64,000 nucleotides of DNA from Acetobacteraceae bacterium (GTDB taxonomy: Bacteria; Pseudomonadota; Alphaproteobacteria; Acetobacterales; Acetobacteraceae). Of this stretch, positions 25,840 to 36,372 are shown piece by piece. The DNA lies in the NCBI GenBank assembly GCA_003164135.1, contig PLSD01000001.1, positions 1 through 64,000 of the forward strand, in the 5' to 3' direction. Under the pieces are notes generated by a model. That model saw only the letters and a list, made by a program, of their open reading frames with translations, did not search any database and was not told the origin of the DNA. Made by a program: the position numbers and the translations under genes. Each line of letters starts with the position of its first letter. The first letter of the stretch is position 1.

Positions 25840-26035
25840 AAAAGGGGAGCATAACTCGGTCCCGCAAGGCTCTTGTCGGTCCAAGAAAGTGAAACTCTTT
25901 GAGACCGATGCGCCGACCATTTGATACTGCCGAGTGACGGGGCGCCTGAAGCGCCCGACGATACCAGAATGGCCGATGCAGTCTAAATTTTGACTACGCC
26001 GGCCAGCATATTTGTCGGGCCTAATCCGCGGTGGT

Positions 26036-26470
26036 TTAAGCCTCTGCGGAAACTGAATCGGCAATTTCCGTGACGGCGTCGGATTCTGTTTTTACAGCAG
26101 CCTTGCGGCCTGGCTTCTTGGCAGGTTTTGCTGCCGTGGGAGCTGGGCTCGTGAGTTTTGCCTTTACGGCCGGCGTCTTTTCGAGTTGAGCTACCTTGGC
26201 CTCCAACTCGGCAATCTGTGCTGCCGACGCTTTAGCCGCACGAACAGCTTCACGGCTCTTGATGCGCAATGTGTCGATCGTCTTTAATGCCTTGTCCAGC
26301 TGAATGCGGAGCTCGTCTTTGCTGAGCACCGGGGCCTTTACGGCGGCTGGCTTTTTCACGGTAGCGGCGGCTTTGACAACCTTGGTCGTCTTCGCGGCGG
26401 CAGGACGACGGCCCGGTTTTGCAGCCTTGGCCGCAGGTTTGACGGGTTTTTTCGGTGCGGCTTTCGCCAT
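26036..26470 (-). CDS. histone H1-like Lys/Ala/Pro-rich protein
   Basis: A 144-residue protein with basic N- and C-terminal tails made of KPAAKAAKPGRR-type repeats and a central coiled-coil segment (LRIQLDKALKTIDTLRIKSR to AQIAELEAKVAQLEK). The tails resemble bacterial H1-like (Hc1/Hc2, AlgP-type) nucleoid proteins, which bind DNA through their charge. An acidic end (TESDAVTEIADSVSAEA) differs from simple H1-like proteins. A plasmid copy may silence or compact incoming DNA. The 217-bp gap to dnaE2 holds no gene. Confidence 0.65.
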   Translation of the reverse strand: MAKAAPKKPVKPAAKAAKPGRRPAAAKTTKVVKAAATVKKPAAVKAPVLSKDELRIQLDKALKTIDTLRIKSREAVRAAKASAAQIAELEAKVAQLEKTPAVKAKLTSPAPTAAKPAKKPGRKAAVKTESDAVTEIADSVSAEA

Positions 26471-26687
26471 GTTTTGGCAATCCTTTATTAAAAAGCTGTT
26501 CGCGTGTCAGCCAAACATTTGAAGTGGACTGGTGACAAACGCAGTTCATACAGGAAGTAAGATTGGTTGAAAACCATACGGCCGCTTCCCGGTGAGATCA
26601 TCGACTAGACGTCACGGGGATTCCGTAAACGCATGACTTGCGGCGTAGGCGAGAGGTTGCGCGCCGACACGAGCACGGCTCAGGGGA

Positions 26688-29600
26688 TTATCGAAAATCC
26701 CTCGTCTTTACCTTGATCCGATCGGTCTGGTGGTCGGGGACATGAATGTCACTTGACCGACGGCCCAGCGTCTCGCTGGGGTCCGGGCCCCCACCAGCCT
26801 TCGCATGGTCGCCGCCCCCCTGCGGCACGGGAAACGCAACATCACGCTCCCCGACGCTTGCCAGTTCGGCCGATAAATCGGTGAGCCGGTGCGCGATGAG
26901 ATGCACAACATCTCCTTCCCGCTGCACCCGGCCATAGACGGCCACCATGCCCGATGAGAGGATAATCCGGCGCTGCTTCTCATAGAGGTCAGGCCATACC
27001 ACCAGATTGGCGATGCCGGTTTCATCCTCGATGGTGATGAACATAACGCCCTTGGCCGAGCCAGGTTTCTGCCGCACGAGCACGATCCCAGCAATCTCCA
27101 GCCATTTATTATCGGGCGCGCGCATAGCCTGGTCGCAGGTGACAATTTTCCGGCGGCGAAATTCCTCCCGAAAAAAGCTCACGGGGTGCGCCCGCAGGCT
27201 GAGGCCCATATGGGCGTAATCCTCCACCACCTCCCGCCCGCCGGTCATCGGCCGCAATGCCATTTCCGGCTCCGCCTGTTCGACGAGCGCAGCCTCATCG
27301 GCTTCACGCGCCGCGGCCGCCGCAAATAAAGCCAAGGGCTCGTCGCGCAGGCCTTTGAGCGCCCACAGCGCCTCTCGCCGCGCCTGGTGCAGGCTGGGGC
27401 GGAAACCGTCCGCCTCGGCGATCTGTACCAGCGCCGCCGCGGGCACGCCGGCCCGGCGCCAGACATCGTCCACCGAAACAAACGGCCGGTCACCGCGCGT
27501 GGTTATCAGCGTCGCGGCATGGACGTTGGCAAGCCCCTTTACCATCCGAAGGCCCAGCCGGATGGCAAAACGATCCTCCTGCCGCGCCGGTTCCATCGTG
27601 CAGTCCCAACGCGAGGCATTGACGCAAATCGGACGGATTTCGACGCCGTGGTTCGCCGCGTCCCGCACAATCTGCGCTGGGGCATAGAAACCCATCGGTT
27701 GGGCATTGAGCAGCGCCGCGCAAAACACATCCGGATGATGGCATTTCAGCCAGGAGGAAGCGTAGGCGATCAGCGCGAAGGAGGCGGCATGGCTTTCAGG
27801 GAAGCCGTAACTCCCGAAGCCTTCGAGCTGTTTGAAGGTGTTCTCGGCGAAGATCTGGTCATAGCCATTGGCAACCATGCCATTCACCAGCTTGTCCCGG
27901 AAATGGCTCACGCCGCCGGTATTCTTGAAGGTTGCCATCGAGCGGCGCAGCTGATCTGCCTCGCTCGCAGTAAACCCGGCGCATTCAATCGCCACCCGCA
28001 TCGCCTGCTCCTGGAACAGCGGCACGCCTAATGTTTTGCCGAGCACTTTTTCCAGTTCGGGTTTTGGATAAATGACCTCCTCCTTGCCCTCGCGCCGGCG
28101 CAGATAGGGATGCACCATATCGCCCTGGATCGGGCCGGGCCGCACGATCGCCACCTCAATGACAAGATCGTAGAATGTGCGCGGCTTGATCCGCGGCAGC
28201 ATCGCCATCTGCGCCCGGCTTTCGATCTGAAACGTGCCCAGCGTGTCGGCCTTGCGGATCATCGCATAAGTTTGTGGGTCCTCGGCCGGAATGGTGGCGA
28301 GATCGAGCGCGATGCCTTTGTGCTCTTTGAGTAAGTCAAAACCCCGCTTCATGCAGGACAGCATGCCAAGGGCCAGGCAATCCACCTTCATGAATTTCAG
28401 AACGTCGATATCATCCTTGTCCCATTCGATGACCTGGCGGTTTTCCATGGCTGCGGGCTCGATCGGCACCAGCTCGTCGAGCCGGTCACGCGTCAGCACA
28501 AATCCACCCGGATGCTGCGACAGATGCCGCGGCGTGCCGATCAACTCTCGCGCCAGGTCGATCGCCAGTTTCAGGCGCCGGTCTTCGCGGTTGAGGTTGA
28601 GCTCTTTCGCGTGCTCCGGCTCGATACCCTCTTCCGACCAGCCCCAGACCTGGGCGTTGAGGAGCGAAATCACATCCTCCGACAGCCCCAGCACCTTGCC
28701 AACATCGCGCAGAGCGCCTTTGGTCCGGTAGCGAATCACCGTGGAGCAGAGCGCCGCGTGATCGCGGCCATAGGTCTCGAATACCCATTGCATGACGATC
28801 TCGCGCCGCTCGTGCTCGAAATCGACATCGATGTCGGGCGGCTCACGCCGCTCCTCAGACACAAAACGCTCGAACAATAGATCATTGCGTTCCGGGTCGA
28901 TCGAGGTGATGCCCAGCACATAGCATACCGCGCTATTGGCGGCCGAACCTCTGCCCTGGCAAAGAATCTCCTGGCTGCGGGCGAAGCGCACGATCGAGTT
29001 CACCGTCAGAAAATACGGCGCGTATTGCAGCTTTTCGATCAGTTTCAGCTCGTGCTTGAGGATGGCGATCACCTCCGGCGGTACGCCATCGGGATAGCGC
29101 TGCTTTGCGCCCTCCCAGGTGAGCTCGGCCAAAGCCTGCTGGGCCGTCAGGCCGGGGATCAGGGCTTCTTCCGGGTATTGATAGCTCAGCTCGTCCAGAG
29201 AGAATTTGCAGCGTTCCATGATTTCGTGGGTGCGGTCGAGGGCTTCCGGGAAGCGTTGGAAAAGACGGCGCATTTCCTCTGGCGGCTTCAGGTAGCGGTC
29301 GGCATAGCGTTCGCGCTTAAAACCGGCATCGTCGATGGTGCAGCCGTGCCGGATGCAGGTGACGACATCCTGCAATATGCGGCGCTCGCGCGCGTGGAAC
29401 AGCACATCATTTGTCACCACGCTGCGCACACCATGGCGCGCCGCCAGATTGGCGAGATCATACAGGCGGAGCTGGTCATGGGGACGGCGCCGCAGAGTCA
29501 GTGCAATATAGGCACGATCACCAAAACCATCCTTCAACCGGCGCAGATGAAATACACAGCTCTCGTCCGCTTCGTCGGGCAGCAGGACGGCGATCAGCCC

Positions 29601-29972
29601 CTCGGCATAGGCCACGACATCCGGCCAGGTGAGCTGGCACTTCGCCTTTCCCCCGCGCTTTTTGCCCAGAGACAGCAAGCGGCAAAGCCGCGCATAGGCC
29701 GGGCGATCGGTGGGGTAGACCAGGAGTGACATCCCATCGGTCAGATCCAGCCGACAGCCGACGATGAGGCGGATGCCTGCAGTCTTTGCCGCCTCATGAG
29801 CACGGATGATGCCGGCGAGCGAATTGCGATCGGTGATCGCCAAAGCCTCGATGCCCAGATACGCTGCCTGCGCGAACAACTCCTCACAGGAGCTGGCGCC
29901 GCGTAGAAACGAAAAATGCGAGGTCACCTGCAGCTCGGCATAGCGCGGCCGCGCGGTGTCGACGCCACTCAT
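26688..29972 (-). CDS. dnaE2: error-prone DNA polymerase DnaE2 (ImuC)
   Basis: A 1094-residue C-family polymerase. The N-terminal PHP domain begins [20 protein letters not shown]; the catalytic core includes [20 protein letters not shown] and [20 protein letters not shown]; an OB-type region ([20 protein letters not shown]) lies near the end. Length and lack of tau-binding tail fit DnaE2, the translesion polymerase of the SOS mutasome. It overlaps imuB by ATGA and is the last gene of imuA-imuB-dnaE2. It probably performs mutagenic bypass with ImuB linking it to the beta clamp. Confidence 0.95.
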   Translation of the reverse strand: MSGVDTARPRYAELQVTSHFSFLRGASSCEELFAQAAYLGIEALAITDRNSLAGIIRAHEAAKTAGIRLIVGCRLDLTDGMSLLVYPTDRPAYARLCRLLSLGKKRGGKAKCQLTWPDVVAYAEGLIAVLLPDEADESCVFHLRRLKDGFGDRAYIALTLRRRPHDQLRLYDLANLAARHGVRSVVTNDVLFHARERRILQDVVTCIRHGCTIDDAGFKRERYADRYLKPPEEMRRLFQRFPEALDRTHEIMERCKFSLDELSYQYPEEALIPGLTAQQALAELTWEGAKQRYPDGVPPEVIAILKHELKLIEKLQYAPYFLTVNSIVRFARSQEILCQGRGSAANSAVCYVLGITSIDPERNDLLFERFVSEERREPPDIDVDFEHERREIVMQWVFETYGRDHAALCSTVIRYRTKGALRDVGKVLGLSEDVISLLNAQVWGWSEEGIEPEHAKELNLNREDRRLKLAIDLARELIGTPRHLSQHPGGFVLTRDRLDELVPIEPAAMENRQVIEWDKDDIDVLKFMKVDCLALGMLSCMKRGFDLLKEHKGIALDLATIPAEDPQTYAMIRKADTLGTFQIESRAQMAMLPRIKPRTFYDLVIEVAIVRPGPIQGDMVHPYLRRREGKEEVIYPKPELEKVLGKTLGVPLFQEQAMRVAIECAGFTASEADQLRRSMATFKNTGGVSHFRDKLVNGMVANGYDQIFAENTFKQLEGFGSYGFPESHAASFALIAYASSWLKCHHPDVFCAALLNAQPMGFYAPAQIVRDAANHGVEIRPICVNASRWDCTMEPARQEDRFAIRLGLRMVKGLANVHAATLITTRGDRPFVSVDDVWRRAGVPAAALVQIAEADGFRPSLHQARREALWALKGLRDEPLALFAAAAAREADEAALVEQAEPEMALRPMTGGREVVEDYAHMGLSLRAHPVSFFREEFRRRKIVTCDQAMRAPDNKWLEIAGIVLVRQKPGSAKGVMFITIEDETGIANLVVWPDLYEKQRRIILSSGMVAVYGRVQREGDVVHLIAHRLTDLSAELASVGERDVAFPVPQGGGDHAKAGGGPDPSETLGRRSSDIHVPDHQTDRIKVKTRDFR

Positions 29973-31510
29973 CCGAATATCCCGTGCAAATACCAGGATT
30001 GCGCACCGGTTTCCGGATGCTCGCCATCACCAGCTCGGAAAATCCAGAAACGCTCGCCCTGTTCATCCTCGACCTGAAAATAATCGCGCACGGCATCATT
30101 TTCCGCATCACGCTTCCACCATTCGCCGAAAATCCGCTCCGGCCCATCGGCGCGCTTCACCCGGCGGCGCACGCCCCGCCAGGAGAAGCTGACCGGCGGA
30201 TGGTCCGGCAAAAGTGCCATAGTCTCGATCAACTCCGGCTTGCGCAGGAGACGCACCGGCCGCGGCTGGCGCAGCGGCCAGGTTTTTCCGGTAGAGGCAG
30301 ATGCCGGTGCAATCCGGGCGACCGAGCGCTCCGGCACATCGCTCTCCACTGGGGCAAAGCGATAGAGCTTTTCACCGCCGACACGATTGGCGAGAATGTC
30401 GACCAGACTGGAAACGTCGGCATCCGGCGCCTCATCCAGCAGGGAATTGCGCACCTGCCTGGTCTCGAAATTCTCGACCAGTGTCGCGCACAAGCTCATC
30501 GCCTCTACCCCAAACCCGGGATCGATGGTTTCCAATTTGTCGCAGAGCAGCCGGGTCAGGCGCTTTGCGTCGCGGTTGGGCCTGGCCGTGCCGATGCGGA
30601 TCGCCTGTACCTCGCTATCAACGCGATGAAACAACAGATCCAGCCGGCGTATACCCACGCTTTTAGCGACCAGCATCTCGCACAGTGCCGCCGCCAGTTT
30701 TCCCGTGTAGCGCGCCAATGTTTCCGACGCGCCGATAGGTTCGGCGAATTGCCGCCTTGCCTCGATCAATTCCAGCGCGCGGATCGGTTCGATCGGCTCA
30801 CGCAGCCGCCCGAACGCCTGGTCCAGCCGCTGATGCAATTGTGGGCCAAAACGCTGTGTGAGTGGCGCACGCGGTTGGCTGGCGATATCCGTGACCCGTT
30901 CGAAGCCGAGGCGGCGCAGCTGCTCCACCATGTCCCTGGGGACGCGAAGGAAGGCAATTGGAAGCCGTTGGAGCAGGGCAGGGCCCTCTCCTGGCGGAAC
31001 GACGAGGACCGGCCTGGAAGAGGCCCGCGCGAAGGCATGTGCGGCGCCCCAGCTATCCGCCATCGCCGCCCTGGCATTGATGCTTAAGGCAGCCAGGCGC
31101 GCCACCATATCGGCGAGCATAGCATCCTCGCCACCATGGAGATGCGCCGCCCCGCTCGTATCGATCACCAGGCCATCCGGCGCATCGACCGCGACCAAAG
31201 GCGAATAGAGCCGCAGCGCCCATAGCCCGAGTTTTTCCAGCGCCGCCGCGTCTGCCTCAACCTCCGCATCCCGAATGCCCAACTCAGGAACCAAGGCTTG
31301 CGCCTGGGCCACGGCTATGCCGGGTTTCAGCCCGGCGGCGCGCGCCGCCCCATTTGCCGCGTAGACCAGGCGGCGATTGCCAATGCGCTGGACAAGGACG
31401 AGAGGGCCGTCCAGCGAAATCTCCGCTGCGCGCCCTTCAGGCGCGGTGCCTTGCGCCCGCCGCAGCCGGTCGATCGGCCAATCTGGCAGAAAGAGCGAGA
31501 CGACCCTCAT
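29969..31510 (-). CDS. imuB: ImuB, Y-family polymerase-like mutasome protein
   Basis: A 513-residue protein starting [20 protein letters not shown], the usual ImuB opening, with Y-family palm and finger regions but without the full acidic catalytic set expected of an active polymerase (the family is regarded as inactive). It bridges DnaE2 and the beta clamp. The start at ATG 31510 lies 74 bases inside imuA, as often in these operons; the frame continues upstream but that part is shadow sequence. Confidence 0.9.
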   Translation of the reverse strand: MRVVSLFLPDWPIDRLRRAQGTAPEGRAAEISLDGPLVLVQRIGNRRLVYAANGAARAAGLKPGIAVAQAQALVPELGIRDAEVEADAAALEKLGLWALRLYSPLVAVDAPDGLVIDTSGAAHLHGGEDAMLADMVARLAALSINARAAMADSWGAAHAFARASSRPVLVVPPGEGPALLQRLPIAFLRVPRDMVEQLRRLGFERVTDIASQPRAPLTQRFGPQLHQRLDQAFGRLREPIEPIRALELIEARRQFAEPIGASETLARYTGKLAAALCEMLVAKSVGIRRLDLLFHRVDSEVQAIRIGTARPNRDAKRLTRLLCDKLETIDPGFGVEAMSLCATLVENFETRQVRNSLLDEAPDADVSSLVDILANRVGGEKLYRFAPVESDVPERSVARIAPASASTGKTWPLRQPRPVRLLRKPELIETMALLPDHPPVSFSWRGVRRRVKRADGPERIFGEWWKRDAENDAVRDYFQVEDEQGERFWIFRAGDGEHPETGAQSWYLHGIFG

Positions 31511-32180
31511 GATCACAGCCCTCCACCTCAAAATCCGCACTCTCCCCCGCCCGGCAGCGAATGAGCTCCACCAGCCAGCGGGTCCGGCCGATCCCCGGCA
31601 CCGCCAGCGGTGCCGATGGCAGCATCGATACACGCCACCTCGTCACCGCCGCGGTCGGCTGCCCAAAATCCGCGGTATCCCTCTGCCGCCGCCACCGGCG
31701 GATCACGATACCCAGCGTCCCGGAGCTCTCGGCGGCGAGCTGCAATCGGCGTGAATTCGTCATCGACAGCCGGCCGATCTCCGCCACGACCCCGGCCAGC
31801 CCGCCATGGCGCAACCCTTCCTCAAAGCAGGCCAAAGCTGTCTGCTCATCTCCGGCTTCGACATAGATTACCCGGTCCGCCGACAACCCCGCCGCTTCCA
31901 GCCCGGGCGCAAACAGATCCTGGTCCCGTATGCACCACAGGATCTGGCCCTTGGTGCGCGCCATGATACCGGCAGCAAACAAAGCTGCCGCTGCACCATC
32001 CAGCGCGCCATTGCCGGCACCGGCGACCTCATGCAGGGCGCCGAGGGCGAGACCGCCGCCAGGCAGACGCGCATCCATCTCCGGCAGCCCAAACGGCAGA
32101 ACACCGCTCAAGCGGCGATCGGCCGCCTCAAGGCGACGGATTTTTTCGCGCAGAAGATCGATGGCGGGTGATGACCCCAC
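31437..32180 (-). CDS. imuA: ImuA, RecA/SulA-like mutasome protein
   Basis: A 247-residue protein with the ImuA pattern: LPFGLPEMDARLPGGGLALG near residue 28, ILWCIRDQDLFAPGLEAAGL and a C-terminal strand-rich region with TRWLVELIRCRAGESADFEV. ImuA is required for DnaE2-dependent mutagenesis and resembles RecA. Start is GTG 32180. A LexA box lies 33 nt upstream, so the operon should be SOS-induced. Confidence 0.9.
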   Translation of the reverse strand: MGSSPAIDLLREKIRRLEAADRRLSGVLPFGLPEMDARLPGGGLALGALHEVAGAGNGALDGAAAALFAAGIMARTKGQILWCIRDQDLFAPGLEAAGLSADRVIYVEAGDEQTALACFEEGLRHGGLAGVVAEIGRLSMTNSRRLQLAAESSGTLGIVIRRWRRQRDTADFGQPTAAVTRWRVSMLPSAPLAVPGIGRTRWLVELIRCRAGESADFEVEGCDHEGRLALSARLADRPAAAGARHRA

Positions 32181-32212
32181 TTTGCCTGGTATCCTTCGGA
32201 AATTTGTTGAAT

Positions 32213-32227
32213 GTTCTATTTTTGTTC
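32213..32227. promoter_or_regulatory. LexA box of the alphaproteobacterial type
   Basis: GTTC-TATTTTT-GTTC fits the alphaproteobacterial SOS operator GTTC-N7-GTTC exactly. It lies 33 nt before imuA and 144 nt before the divergent helicase gene. A weaker partial match (GAAC-N7-GAAA) lies near 32318, closer to the helicase gene. Confidence 0.8.
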
Positions 32228-32371
32228 TATAGACTCAAAAAAGAGTCAAGCAGGGAATCGGGAACAGATCTCTCGTTTGGCTGTCGCTTTAGGTGAAGAC
32301 CGCCCGCAAACCCTTGCGAACAAAACGAGAAACCAGGATGCTGGGCATCCGCATTTTTTTGGAAGTTTTAC

Positions 32372-34471
32372 GTGACGGCGAGCCTGGAGCACCTTTCCAA
32401 ACTCAATCCTGAGCAGCGCCAGGCGGCCGAGCATGGCGTGGGGCGGGGGCCGGGTATTGAAGCTGGGCCACTGCTGGTCATTGCCGGTGCCGGCTCGGGC
32501 AAAACCAACACGCTCGCCCATCGTGTCGCCCATCTAATCATCAACGGCGCCGATCCGCGCCGTATCCTGCTGATGACCTTCACGCGCCGGGCCGCGGCCG
32601 AGATGACGCGGCGGGCCGAGCGCATCTGTACCCAGGCATTGGGCGACAAGGCCGGCATCCTGGCCGCGGGCATGCCCTGGGCCGGGACGTTTCACGCCAT
32701 TGGTGCGAAATTGCTGCGCGACTACGCCGTGCAGATCGGGCTCGACCCCGCCTTTACCATCCATGACCGGGAGGATTCCGCGGACCTGATGAATCTAGTG
32801 CGGCATGAGCTGGGGTTTTCCAAGACGGCGAAGCGCTTCCCAACGAAGGGAACTTGTCTGCAAATCTATTCCCGCTGCGTGAACACCGAACTGCCGCTCG
32901 ATGATATCCTGCCCGCGAGCTTTCCCTGGTGCGCCGGCTGGGAGGCGGAACTCCAGCAGCTCTTCGGTGCCTATGTCGAGGCCAAGCAGTGGCAGAACGT
33001 GCTCGATTACGATGATCTGCTGCTCTATTGGGCGCAGATGGTCTCCGACCCGGACCTGGCGGCCGAGATCGGCGGTAATTTCGACCATGTGCTGGTTGAT
33101 GAGTACCAGGATAGCAACCGGCTGCAGGCGTCCATTCTGCTGGGCATGAAGCCCGACGGCGCCGGCTTGGCGGTGGTTGGGGATGACGCACAATCGATCT
33201 ATGCCTTCCGCGGCGCCAACGTCCGCAACATTCTCGACTATCCGGCTCAGTTCTCGCCCGCAGCCGAGATCATCACGCTGGAGCGCAATTACCGCTCCAC
33301 CCAGGCCATCCTCGCCGCCGCCAATGGCGTCATCGGCCTCGCCAAGGAGAGGTTCACCAAGAACCTGTGGAGTGACCGTGACGCCGGCACCCGCCCGCTC
33401 CTGGTCAACGTTCGCGACGAGGCCGGCCAGGCGAATTACATCGTCGAGCGCATTCTGGAGAACCGCGAGGCGGGCACGTTGCTGAAGCATCAAGCCGTCC
33501 TGTTCCGGACCTCGCATCACAGCGGCGCGCTGGAGGTCGAGTTGACCCGGCGCAATATCCCCTTCGTGAAATTCGGCGGCCTGAAATTCCTGGAAGCCGC
33601 GCATATCAAAGACCTTCTCTCGGTGTTGCGCTGGGCGGAAAACCCGCGCGACCGGGCGGCCGGCTTCCGGGTGATGCAGTTGCTGGAGGGCGTGGGGCCA
33701 ACCTCTGCCGCGCGGGTGCTGGATTACATTGCTCCAGCCGCCGATCCGATCGTGGCACTGGCCGAGGCCCCCGCCCCGGCCCGCGCAGGGGATACTTGGG
33801 ACGGTTTCGTCAAGACCGTGCAATCGCTGCGCGCCGGGCGCTCCGGGTGGCCGGCGGAGATGGGCCAGGCCCGACTCTGGTATGAGCCGCACCTGGAGCG
33901 CATGCATGAGGATGCCATGCTGCGCCGGGCCGACCTGTTGCAGCTTGAACAGATCGCCGCCGGCTATCCTTCCCGCGAGCGGTTTCTGACCGAACTGACG
34001 CTCGACCCTCCGGAGGCAACCAGCGATCAGGCGGGCGTGCCGTTCCTGGATGAGGATTATCTCAACCTCTCGACCATCCATTCGGCCAAAGGCCAGGAAT
34101 TCAAATCGGTCTTCGTGCTCAATGTGGTCGATGGCTGCATGCCCTCGGATTTGGGCACCGGCCAATCGCATGAGATCGAGGAGGAACGACGGCTGCTTCA
34201 TGTTGCGATGACACGGGCCAAGGACGAACTGCATCTGATGTTGCCGCAGCGTTTCTTCACGCATGGGCAAAACCGCCTAGGCGACCGGCACGTCTATGCA
34301 GCTCGCTCGCGTTTCATCCCGGATGAGCTGCTCAACCTGTTCCAAAACATAGCCTGGCCAATAGCCGGATTGGATGACGACGTCAGAACCCCTACAGGCC
34401 AAGCGCCGCGTATCGACGTTGCCGCAAAGATGCGCGGCATGTGGGGCAATAAGGATATTGCGAATGTGTAA
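32372..34471 (+). CDS. UvrD/Rep-like superfamily 1A helicase
   Basis: A 699-residue helicase: Walker A GAGSGKTNTL (about residue 38-47), motif II VDEYQDSNRL, motif III VGDDAQSIYAFRGA, motif IV/V STIHSAKGQEFKSVF and motif VI HVAMTRAKDELH. It translocates 3' to 5' on single-stranded DNA and belongs to UvrD/Rep/PcrA. The start is GTG 32372. It is divergent from imuA and shares the SOS promoter region; downstream are SRAP and dinB, so the block is a repair and mutagenesis module. Confidence 0.9.
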   Translation: MTASLEHLSKLNPEQRQAAEHGVGRGPGIEAGPLLVIAGAGSGKTNTLAHRVAHLIINGADPRRILLMTFTRRAAAEMTRRAERICTQALGDKAGILAAGMPWAGTFHAIGAKLLRDYAVQIGLDPAFTIHDREDSADLMNLVRHELGFSKTAKRFPTKGTCLQIYSRCVNTELPLDDILPASFPWCAGWEAELQQLFGAYVEAKQWQNVLDYDDLLLYWAQMVSDPDLAAEIGGNFDHVLVDEYQDSNRLQASILLGMKPDGAGLAVVGDDAQSIYAFRGANVRNILDYPAQFSPAAEIITLERNYRSTQAILAAANGVIGLAKERFTKNLWSDRDAGTRPLLVNVRDEAGQANYIVERILENREAGTLLKHQAVLFRTSHHSGALEVELTRRNIPFVKFGGLKFLEAAHIKDLLSVLRWAENPRDRAAGFRVMQLLEGVGPTSAARVLDYIAPAADPIVALAEAPAPARAGDTWDGFVKTVQSLRAGRSGWPAEMGQARLWYEPHLERMHEDAMLRRADLLQLEQIAAGYPSRERFLTELTLDPPEATSDQAGVPFLDEDYLNLSTIHSAKGQEFKSVFVLNVVDGCMPSDLGTGQSHEIEEERRLLHVAMTRAKDELHLMLPQRFFTHGQNRLGDRHVYAARSRFIPDELLNLFQNIAWPIAGLDDDVRTPTGQAPRIDVAAKMRGMWGNKDIANV

Positions 34472-35129
34472 TATCTATTCGCTGACCAAAGGACAAGCCG
34501 CGATTCGGGAATTAACCGGAGCTATGACGGACGACACCGGCAATCTTCCGCCGTTGCCGGGCATTTTTCCGGACTATGCCGCTCCAATCGTTCGCAACCA
34601 GACCGGTGGACGTGAGCTGATGATGGCACGCTGGGGAATGCCATCGCCCGCGTTCGCATTAAAGGGCCGAGTTTCTGACTCGGGCGTGACAAACATACGA
34701 AACACCGCATCACCACATTGGCGGCGTTGGTTCGGCGTCGAGCATCGCTGCATTGTGCCCTTCACCAGCTTCTCAGAAAATGAGCATCTGACGGACAGTA
34801 CAAAGCCCCCCGTCTGGTTCGCTCTCGACGAGACGCGACCGCTGGCCTGCTTCGCCGGCATCTGGACGCGCTGGAGTTCGGTGCGGAAGGTGAAAGAAGG
34901 TGAGACGACGAATGATGTTTTTGGGTTTCTGACCACCGAACCTAATCGGGAGGTAGGCGCAATCCACCCGAAAGCCATGCCGGTTATCTTGAGGACGCGC
35001 AACGAAATTGATTTATGGATGACCGCTCCTGCCTCGGAAGCGCTCCAGCTTCAGCGGCCTTTGCCAGACGATGCACTCCTGATCGTCGCGCGCGGCCAGA
35101 AACACGATGCCGGCGGGCTCGCGGAATAG
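34464..35129 (+). CDS. SRAP-domain protein (YedK/HMCES-like)
   Basis: A 221-residue protein starting MCN, whose Cys2 becomes the catalytic residue that crosslinks to abasic sites in single-stranded DNA. Other conserved residues are in VTNIRNTASPHWR (Asn), SFSENEH (Glu) and AIHPKAMPVIL (His). The usual FYEW pattern reads FSEN here. ATG 34464 overlaps the helicase gene by eight bases. It shields abasic sites produced during SOS repair. A fragment of a second, related gene lies at 44860-44985. Confidence 0.9.
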   Translation: MCNIYSLTKGQAAIRELTGAMTDDTGNLPPLPGIFPDYAAPIVRNQTGGRELMMARWGMPSPAFALKGRVSDSGVTNIRNTASPHWRRWFGVEHRCIVPFTSFSENEHLTDSTKPPVWFALDETRPLACFAGIWTRWSSVRKVKEGETTNDVFGFLTTEPNREVGAIHPKAMPVILRTRNEIDLWMTAPASEALQLQRPLPDDALLIVARGQKHDAGGLAE

Positions 35130-35131
35130 TC

Positions 35132-36325
35132 ATGCTCCTGCCGCTCCAAACCATCCCAGACCAAACAATAGGCACGCCAGGGCAACCGGGGGATGATGCA
35201 CATCGAGTGGGCACATGCCAACGCAAAATCATTCACATCGACATGGATGCCTTCTACGCATCCGTGGAACAGCGCGATAATCCGGAACTCCGGGGTAAGC
35301 CGGTCGCGGTCGGGTACGGACAAGCGCGTGGTGTCGTCGCTGCAGCGAGCTACGAGGCAAGGAAATTCGGCGTGTATTCCGCGCTGCCATCTGTCACCGC
35401 TAGACGAAAATGTCCTGAGCTTATTTTTGTTCCGCCGCGATTCGATGTTTACAAATCCGTGTCCCGGCAAATTCACGAGATCTTTGCCCTCCACACGAAA
35501 TTAATCGAGCCGCTATCGCTTGATGAAGCCTATCTCGATGTCACGGAAAATTTGCAGGAGATATCTTCGGCAACCCACATCGCCGAAGATATCCGCCTAA
35601 AAATCCGTGAACAGACGGGGCTCACAGCATCCGCGGGAATCTCATACAACAAATTCCTTGCTAAACTCGCTTCCGATCATCGGAAGCCAGACGGACTATT
35701 TGTAATTACGCCGACAATGGGCCCGCTATTCGTCGAGCCGTTACCGACCAAGAAATTTCATGGCGTCGGCCCTGCCACAGCCGGCAAGATGCAGAGTCTC
35801 GGCATCGAGACAGGCCTCGATCTCAGAGCGCAAACGCTCCCCTTCCTCCAGCGTCATTTTGGCAAAGCTGGAAAATATTATTATTGGGTCGCGCGAGGCA
35901 TCGATGAGCGTGAAGTTTCACCCAATCGCGCCCGAAAGTCGATCGGCGCCGAGACTACCTTCGCTCAGGATATTCGCGATCTGGAATCCGCAACCCATGA
36001 GCTACAACCGCTCATCGAGAAGTTGTGGCGGTATTGTGAGAACACGGGCATACGGGGGAAGACGCTGACCTTGAAGGTCAAGTATGCAGACTTTCAGCAG
36101 ATGACGCGGAGCCGGACAAGCAAAGTACCACTATCAAGGCAGCGAAATCTGGATCAAGTAGGCGCTGAGCTACTCAACACTGTTTTTCCATCGGCCAAGG
36201 ATGTGCGGCTGCTCGGTGTTTCCCTGTCGTTGCTCAGCGACAATGGGTCGCAGACAAACCGCCAAAACATGTACCCTTCTGACCTCCATCAATTATTACT
36301 TTTTGAAACGCCCGGTGAGTCGTGA
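35132..36325 (+). CDS. dinB: DNA polymerase IV (DinB)
   Basis: A 397-residue Y-family polymerase with catalytic acids in IIHIDMDAFYASVEQRDNPE and SLDEAYLDVT, the steric-gate region, HhH motif (KFHGVGPATAGKMQSLGI) and little-finger domain; a C-terminal QLLLFE looks like a beta-clamp-binding motif (QLxLF). About 30 extra residues precede the core, assuming ATG 35132, which follows the SRAP stop by two bases. Part of the SOS module; together with ImuABC it gives two mutagenic polymerases on one element. Confidence 0.95.
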   Translation: MLLPLQTIPDQTIGTPGQPGDDAHRVGTCQRKIIHIDMDAFYASVEQRDNPELRGKPVAVGYGQARGVVAAASYEARKFGVYSALPSVTARRKCPELIFVPPRFDVYKSVSRQIHEIFALHTKLIEPLSLDEAYLDVTENLQEISSATHIAEDIRLKIREQTGLTASAGISYNKFLAKLASDHRKPDGLFVITPTMGPLFVEPLPTKKFHGVGPATAGKMQSLGIETGLDLRAQTLPFLQRHFGKAGKYYYWVARGIDEREVSPNRARKSIGAETTFAQDIRDLESATHELQPLIEKLWRYCENTGIRGKTLTLKVKYADFQQMTRSRTSKVPLSRQRNLDQVGAELLNTVFPSAKDVRLLGVSLSLLSDNGSQTNRQNMYPSDLHQLLLFETPGES

Positions 36326-36372
36326 GGCAAGTGGGGTAAGGTTGTCATCGGTGGACGCTGAGCGTGATCCTT

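Noticed and set aside
32795-34270. 491-codon minus-strand frame opposite the helicase gene
   Set aside because: Antisense shadow of the well-supported UvrD-like gene, caused by GC-rich codon use.
34458-34467. TTGCGAATGT as another transfer box
   Set aside because: It is in antisense orientation to the following gene, has a mismatch at the G end, and lies in the last codons of the helicase gene; best seen as chance.
34646-34660. CGTTCGCATT as a degenerate box
   Set aside because: It lies in the middle of the SRAP coding sequence, with no start codon at the expected distance.
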